A stretch of DNA of 64,000 nt, from the NCBI GenBank assembly GCA_944989445.1, contig CALYLW010000039.1, positions 1,179,001-1,243,000 of the forward strand, in the 5' to 3' direction. This document shows positions 59,575 to 64,000 of this stretch, piece by piece. A program made the translations under genes and the position numbers. The notes beneath the pieces are model-generated. The model was not told the origin of the DNA and searched no databases. It saw only the letters and a list, made by a program, of their open reading frames with translations. Numbering within the stretch: position 1 is the first letter of the stretch; every line of letters starts with the position of its first letter. The DNA comes from Ampullaceana balthica (Eukaryota; Mollusca; Gastropoda; Lymnaeidae).

Positions 59575-60422
59575 ACGCTTTTATTTAACTCACACTGTTT
59601 GTATGTTGTATCCATCCATCCATCCATCCTTACTTCAAATCTTGAAACGTAAAATTAAACCACTTTTGATTGTCCTAGAGATCTCAATATTTTACCACAT
59701 ATAGATCGTGGATGACAATGCATTGTATCAAAATTTCAAATCAATCGAATGTACCTTAATTAAATTAATGTACTTTTAGTTTATCTTTATTTATAACTAT
59801 TTAGAATGTATAGTCGTCTGCTAGAGTTGACCTCCACGGTTCACTGGTTTCACTCCAGCCCTCGTCTACCAAATTCCCGTGTTTACATCAAGAACAGGGG
59901 AGATCAGCGCGTTTCAGTCTGTAAATGTTTGTCGTGCGATGAACATTAGCAATACTTTTACTTTTAGTTCTGTCTCATATATAATGGATTTATAGTAAAA
60001 AACTTTGTCTATACGGGTTGTTTAATTAACACTATCACATTAAGTTATATAAACAATTCGCACTAGAGGGACACAAGTAAATTCAATGTGTTGATGTCAG
60101 AAGTGGTTTGTAAAGAGTTGTTTTTTTCGTTCTATTTCTCACACAACGCCTCTCTACATAGTAATTTTCAATCTGAGGGCCATGATGCCAGAACCAATGA
60201 AATAAAAGCGTGTCCTTTTTAAAAAAAGATTTTTTTACATTTTACTTATTATTATTACACGCTTTTATTTAAGTCACACTGTTTGTATGTTGTATCCATC
60301 CATCCATCGATCCTTCCTTCAAATCTTGTAACGTAAATTTAAACCACTTTTGGTGGTCCTAGAAATTTCTAAATTTTACCACATATAGATCGTGGATGAC
60401 AATGCATTGTATCAAAATTTCA
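59575..60422. repeat. Duplicated ~164-bp segment around a subfamily A repeat
   Basis: 59575-59738 and 60259-60422 are direct copies (about 90% by eye), both containing CACACTGTTTGTATGTTG, a CATC microsatellite and ATATAGATCGTGGATGACAA. Between them, 59690-60030 is a minus-strand subfamily A repeat matching 1300-1556. Confidence 0.8.
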
Positions 60423-60878
60423 GTTCTTTTTAGTGCACTTTCTATATGTAAATAAAAGCGTGTCCTTTTTAAAAAGAAGATTTTTTTACATTATTTTATT
60501 TTCTACTTTTTAGTATCAACATTTTTTTATTTATTTAATAAAACATAATGACATGGATTCATTATTTATGATGAACTTATTATTTTAACTTTATGTACTT
60601 TAATACATGTATTTTCTTGTACTTTTCTCTTTTTTTATACATTTTAATCTGTTTCATTTATCAATAATTTAATCCAGTTGAAACACATAAATGTTATTAT
60701 ATATTTAATTTTTATATAACTGTTGTTTCATTTGTTTATTTTATTTTTGTTACAAAAAACATAAACAATTTGAATTTGTTGTTAGTTTTGGTAAGACTCT
60801 TGAATTATCCCTAGATTTTATCATAACAAAAGTTTGCAAATCTTGTCTGTCGTCCACACATGTTTCGTGTACGCTGTG

Positions 60879-60909
<31 letters not shown>

Positions 60910-61451
60910 AAGAGATAGAGTTTGTTTTGTTTTAAATTAGTGTTGGGTTGGGTGGAGGAATAACTGAGCTTGTAGCAGACGTTATTCAAACTATTTTATC
61001 TGGGATAAATCAACGAGATGATTTAGGCAAGCTTTAAGACAATGTTTCATAGTCTTCTAAATAATAATGTTACGAGGAACAAAATTTCAGTTGTTGGATG
61101 TGAAGAATCTGACTATTAAACGGACTAACGTTACTCGCTAATCAACAAATGTGTTGTTTTATCAGTGGACATCCTTAGGGTGGAAATATTCCTTAATTTG
61201 TTAAAAATTAGCATAAGTAATTGACAAAAATATTTTAGCATTTCAGCTAATTCATTGCCAATTTATGTGGGAATGTTGAATTCGACGAGAAATTGGATTA
61301 CCTTATGTGCTCAATGGTAACCAATTTTGGGTTAGCTATTTATTTATTTGTAGAGTGCTCAGGTGAATCTCAGTTTTGATGTCAAAGTTAGTTTTGAAAT
61401 AAAAAGAAAATTGTTTGGTTGTCGTTAATATGAATGTTCACTTATCGAAAA
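60423..61451. other. Intergenic, microsatellite only
   Basis: A GT run occupies 60875-60910. No gene is seen. Confidence 0.4.
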
Positions 61452-61800
61452 CTAGAGGTTGTAGAGCGCCTAAGGCGCCCACTTTTCTTCAAAAGCCCAA
61501 GTAACTTATCCTTGTTTGATAAATACGAAATATTAAACTTCCTGAAATGTACACAAAGTATTTTATAATTATAAATCCTCTTTTCACATCGTTCCCTTTT
61601 CCAAAATTAAAATATGAGCTAAAACAATTACATCATATAATATTTTTTGTACGGCGAGAAACACCAAACGCTTTTTTAACTCCTATGGACTGGTGTACTA
61701 TTTCAAAAATAATCTTGAATTTATAATTATTGTGCACACCTCCTGATGCACACCTAGTATTAAAATATAAGCTCAAACAATGACGTCATAGGGTTACGGA
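61452..61800 (-). mobile_element. Helitron-type fragment with 3' end
   Basis: The minus-strand 3' end CTAG (61455-61452) is followed by T, preceded by a GGCGCCTTAGGCGCT palindrome and the family signature (AAACAAGGATAAGTTACTTG). It extends to about 61800, where GACGTCATTGTTTGAGC matches the start of the copy at 12780. Confidence 0.68.
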
Positions 61801-61837
61801 GCCAGTGAGTGAGTGACTTTGGCTATTACATTGTTTA

Positions 61838-61840
<3 letters not shown>

Positions 61841-61918
<78 letters not shown>

Positions 61919-61920
61919 CG
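61841..61920. repeat. TA microsatellite
   Basis: About 35 TA repeats with one slip near the right end. Confidence 0.95.
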
Positions 61921-62580
61921 TACGCTCTTTCACTTTAAGTTTATAAAAAAATCGAAAAAAAAATTGTGTTAGTGGATTATTCCAGTCTTACACAACAAAT
62001 CGTGAACTTAAGGAAAATGTCTCTGTGAGTTAAAATGCAAATATACAACTGCAAGAAGGTCACAGGTCACCTTGTTAAACATACCCCCTTCAAAATAAAC
62101 TCGCAAGAAAATTTTAGAAACAATGATTGATTACTTGTGGGCAGGTGACAGATGATTGTGGCCTTTTACATCTCAAAAATACAACAGAGATTATTTGATA
62201 TACAACAAGCTATACATACAACAGACCAATAAAAAGGGAGCTATAGTTATTGACTTAAAGACAGGTGTATCAAACCTGTATGAGCTGTTCTATGACGACA
62301 CGTTGTTGGTGATTTTCATACGTCAATTTTAAGGACCTTTTCTACTTCACCTTAAATCATTCATGGTAATAAAACATTACCAGGAAATTGTCCGTTTTTT
62401 TATTGGAGGGACTGTGACCAATTCATTCCTAATCTTTAGACTAGAACAAATTCAAGTTGAACATTTTATAATGTGTGCTACATCCTTGTTGAAGCTTTCT
62501 AAATCCACAATGAAACCAGACACTAATGTGTCACCCGATAATCTTGGCCTATTCTCAATTCTCGGACATAGCATTCAGTA
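61921..62580. other. No gene seen
   Basis: AT-rich, with no exon that would fit after the signal-type exon at 62624-62761. Confidence 0.35.
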
Positions 62581-62623
62581 TCTTTATTGTTTCTCTGTCT
62601 ATTACTCCAGGATCTTTGTTTCC

Positions 62624-62761
62624 CTAATTCTCCCGGAACTTTGTTTCTCTGTCTATTACTCCAGGACTTTTTGAGAACACTTTCAACCAAGTATACACTT
62701 TGTGCGTAGCTAGAAGACATTCTTGTCTTTCTGTTGTTTTACGTGAGAACATTTCATCCAT
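62624..62761 (-). pseudogene. Copy of the IgSF start exon, truncated by divergence
   Basis: From ATG 62761 the frame encodes MDEMFSRKTTERQECLLATH then KVYTWLK, clearly related to exon 1 at 15995 (MDEMCSRKTTERRECLQATY). After about 27 residues the similarity ends, the hydrophobic signal segment is missing and a TAG follows at codon 46. The upstream bases AAGAACCAAAG are shared too. A short direct repeat (GTCTATTACTCCAGGA) at 62597 and 62654 covers the divergent part. It is probably a dead paralogue fragment, or the polar leader of another family member with its own splicing. Confidence 0.7.
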
Positions 62762-62862
62762 CTTTGGTTCTTTTTATTTTTACTTGTTATAAGTTATAAG
62801 TATGTATAAAAGAACAAGGAACTTAAATACATTTACACCAAAGAAAACATTGATATAAAATG

Positions 62863-63098
62863 AACAAAAAAACTTTTTTAAAAAGATGAGGCCCAGCTGC
62901 AGTTTATTGATATTTATTGTGATCGATTGTGGGATTTAATATGAGATATAAAAAATTTGATCAACTAACACTAAATTTCCGAGTCCTTCTGTGTGACTAA
63001 TTAGTTTGTGACTAAAAAATTATTTTCTGCTTTTTCATGCGAGATTCTACATTCCTCACTGCAGCTGGGCCTCATCTTTTAAAAAAAGTTTTTTTGTT
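62863..63098. mobile_element. 236-bp MITE
   Basis: It has terminal inverted repeats of about 41 bases (AACAAAAAAACTTTTTTAAA inward, continuing to GATGAGGCCCAGCTGCAGT on both sides). No clear target duplication was found. Confidence 0.8.
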
Positions 63099-63774
63099 AA
63101 TTTTATTTTCTACTTTTACGCGTTAACAAAAGATTTGGAAAATTAATTTCATTCATGAAGTCCTGCTAAATGCCATGTTAGCCAAGTTCATCTAGAACGA
63201 AATTTGTGAGCGAAATTTGAAATTTTCTAAAAATATAAACTTACATATTCTTAACTCTTTTCCTTTCCTTATTTATTTATTTCTCTTCTTGTTTTATGTA
63301 ATATTCCTTTTGCTTTTGTAAACTGTTTGTGCGCTGATCCACTTAGCAAAAAAATTTTTTTTCACAACACATAGATTGTCTACATAAGACATTCTAGGAT
63401 TTCGCTTGATCTATCTGGAATGTTTTTCTAAACACACTACACATGTCCTACACACAACACGACTATGATTAGCTTTAACATGACTTGACCTAGAAACGTA
63501 TTTTTTATAAAAATTATGACTTAGATACTGAACAAATCAAAAGAATGAAACACATAAACAAAGTTCCACTTTCCTGTCAAGTTATTGGTTCATCAGACAC
63601 TCTTCATCGAATTTTCAAAAAACATTTCACATAAACACACACAAGCAAAGTTCGAAACATAAGGGCAGCCATTTGCAATTACTTTTATGTAGGTTTAACG
63701 CCGATTTGTTTGGTATTTTTATTAGGGGATTTCCCAGGGTTTTTCACATGCTGACCCAAATACTAGATCACAGA
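63099..63774. other. No gene seen
   Basis: AT-rich, no recognisable element. Confidence 0.35.
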
Positions 63775-64000
63775 TATATAGAGATAAACTAAAAATGCAT
63801 TAATTTAATTACGGTATATTAGGTCGATCTGAAACTTTAATAGCTTAATCCTACACACAAGCACAACCTACTGTGAAAATTGCAGCACTCTAGCAAGTCA
63901 GAAAACGTGTTTACGAGCGTTTTGAAAAACTTGAAATCCTAACGACATATACAGATCTGCCTGCGTGCACGAGTTAATAGGATAGGGGCATCAAAAATAG
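63775..64000 (+). repeat. Dispersed repeat core, runs to window end
   Basis: It carries AAAATGCATTAATTTAATTA and GTCGATCTGAAACTTTAATA, the family core, and ends with CACGAGTTAATAGGATAG, a diverged tail. Confidence 0.7.

Overview
The window is AT-rich eukaryotic nuclear DNA from an animal. It shows introns with GT/AG splice sites, immunoglobulin-type exons in phase 1, long intergenic stretches and dense transposable elements (hAT, Helitron, LINE, MITEs). The mix suggests an invertebrate, plausibly a mollusc. That is an inference from repeat and gene style; no species is claimed. There are no operons, ribosome-binding sites or CRISPR arrays.

Layout. 1-4.4 kb: repeats, including a 21-bp minisatellite (1650-3062). 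4.4-16 kb: a minus-strand immunoglobulin-superfamily (IgSF) gene of which seven exons can be joined in frame, from a start exon at 15995 down to 4468; the gene probably continues off the left edge. Its introns hold a tRNA-like sequence, a hAT element that splits a LINE, an inverted-repeat composite, a tandem ~540-bp repeat, LINE tails and Helitron ends. 16.8-36.4 kb: a transposon-rich desert with two related hAT copies (16860-20275 and 30964-34134), each carrying its own later insertions, a 40-copy 37-bp minisatellite (23806-25297) and two more hAT-type elements.

36.8-52.8 kb: a plus-strand gene I do not recognise as a whole. It has a CCCH zinc-finger exon, then five tandem copies of a three-exon module (A, B, C), then a 446-residue terminal exon. 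The phases fit: A starts in phase 0 and ends in phase 2, B starts in phase 2 and ends in phase 0, so A-B pairs can be added without breaking the frame. The C exons of units 1-4 end in a stop; only C5 splices in frame to the terminal exon. Units 2-4 are almost identical 1333-bp repeats, so the amplification is very recent or an assembly artefact. Units 1 and 5 are older and have been invaded by transposons whose empty sites are preserved in units 2-4.

52.8-64 kb: a 3-kb minus-strand Helitron (54331-57292), further copies of a dispersed repeat family with inverted ends, a duplicated segment near 59.6/60.3 kb, a copy of the IgSF start exon (62624-62761) that runs into a stop, and a small MITE. 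The two genes have no visible functional link.
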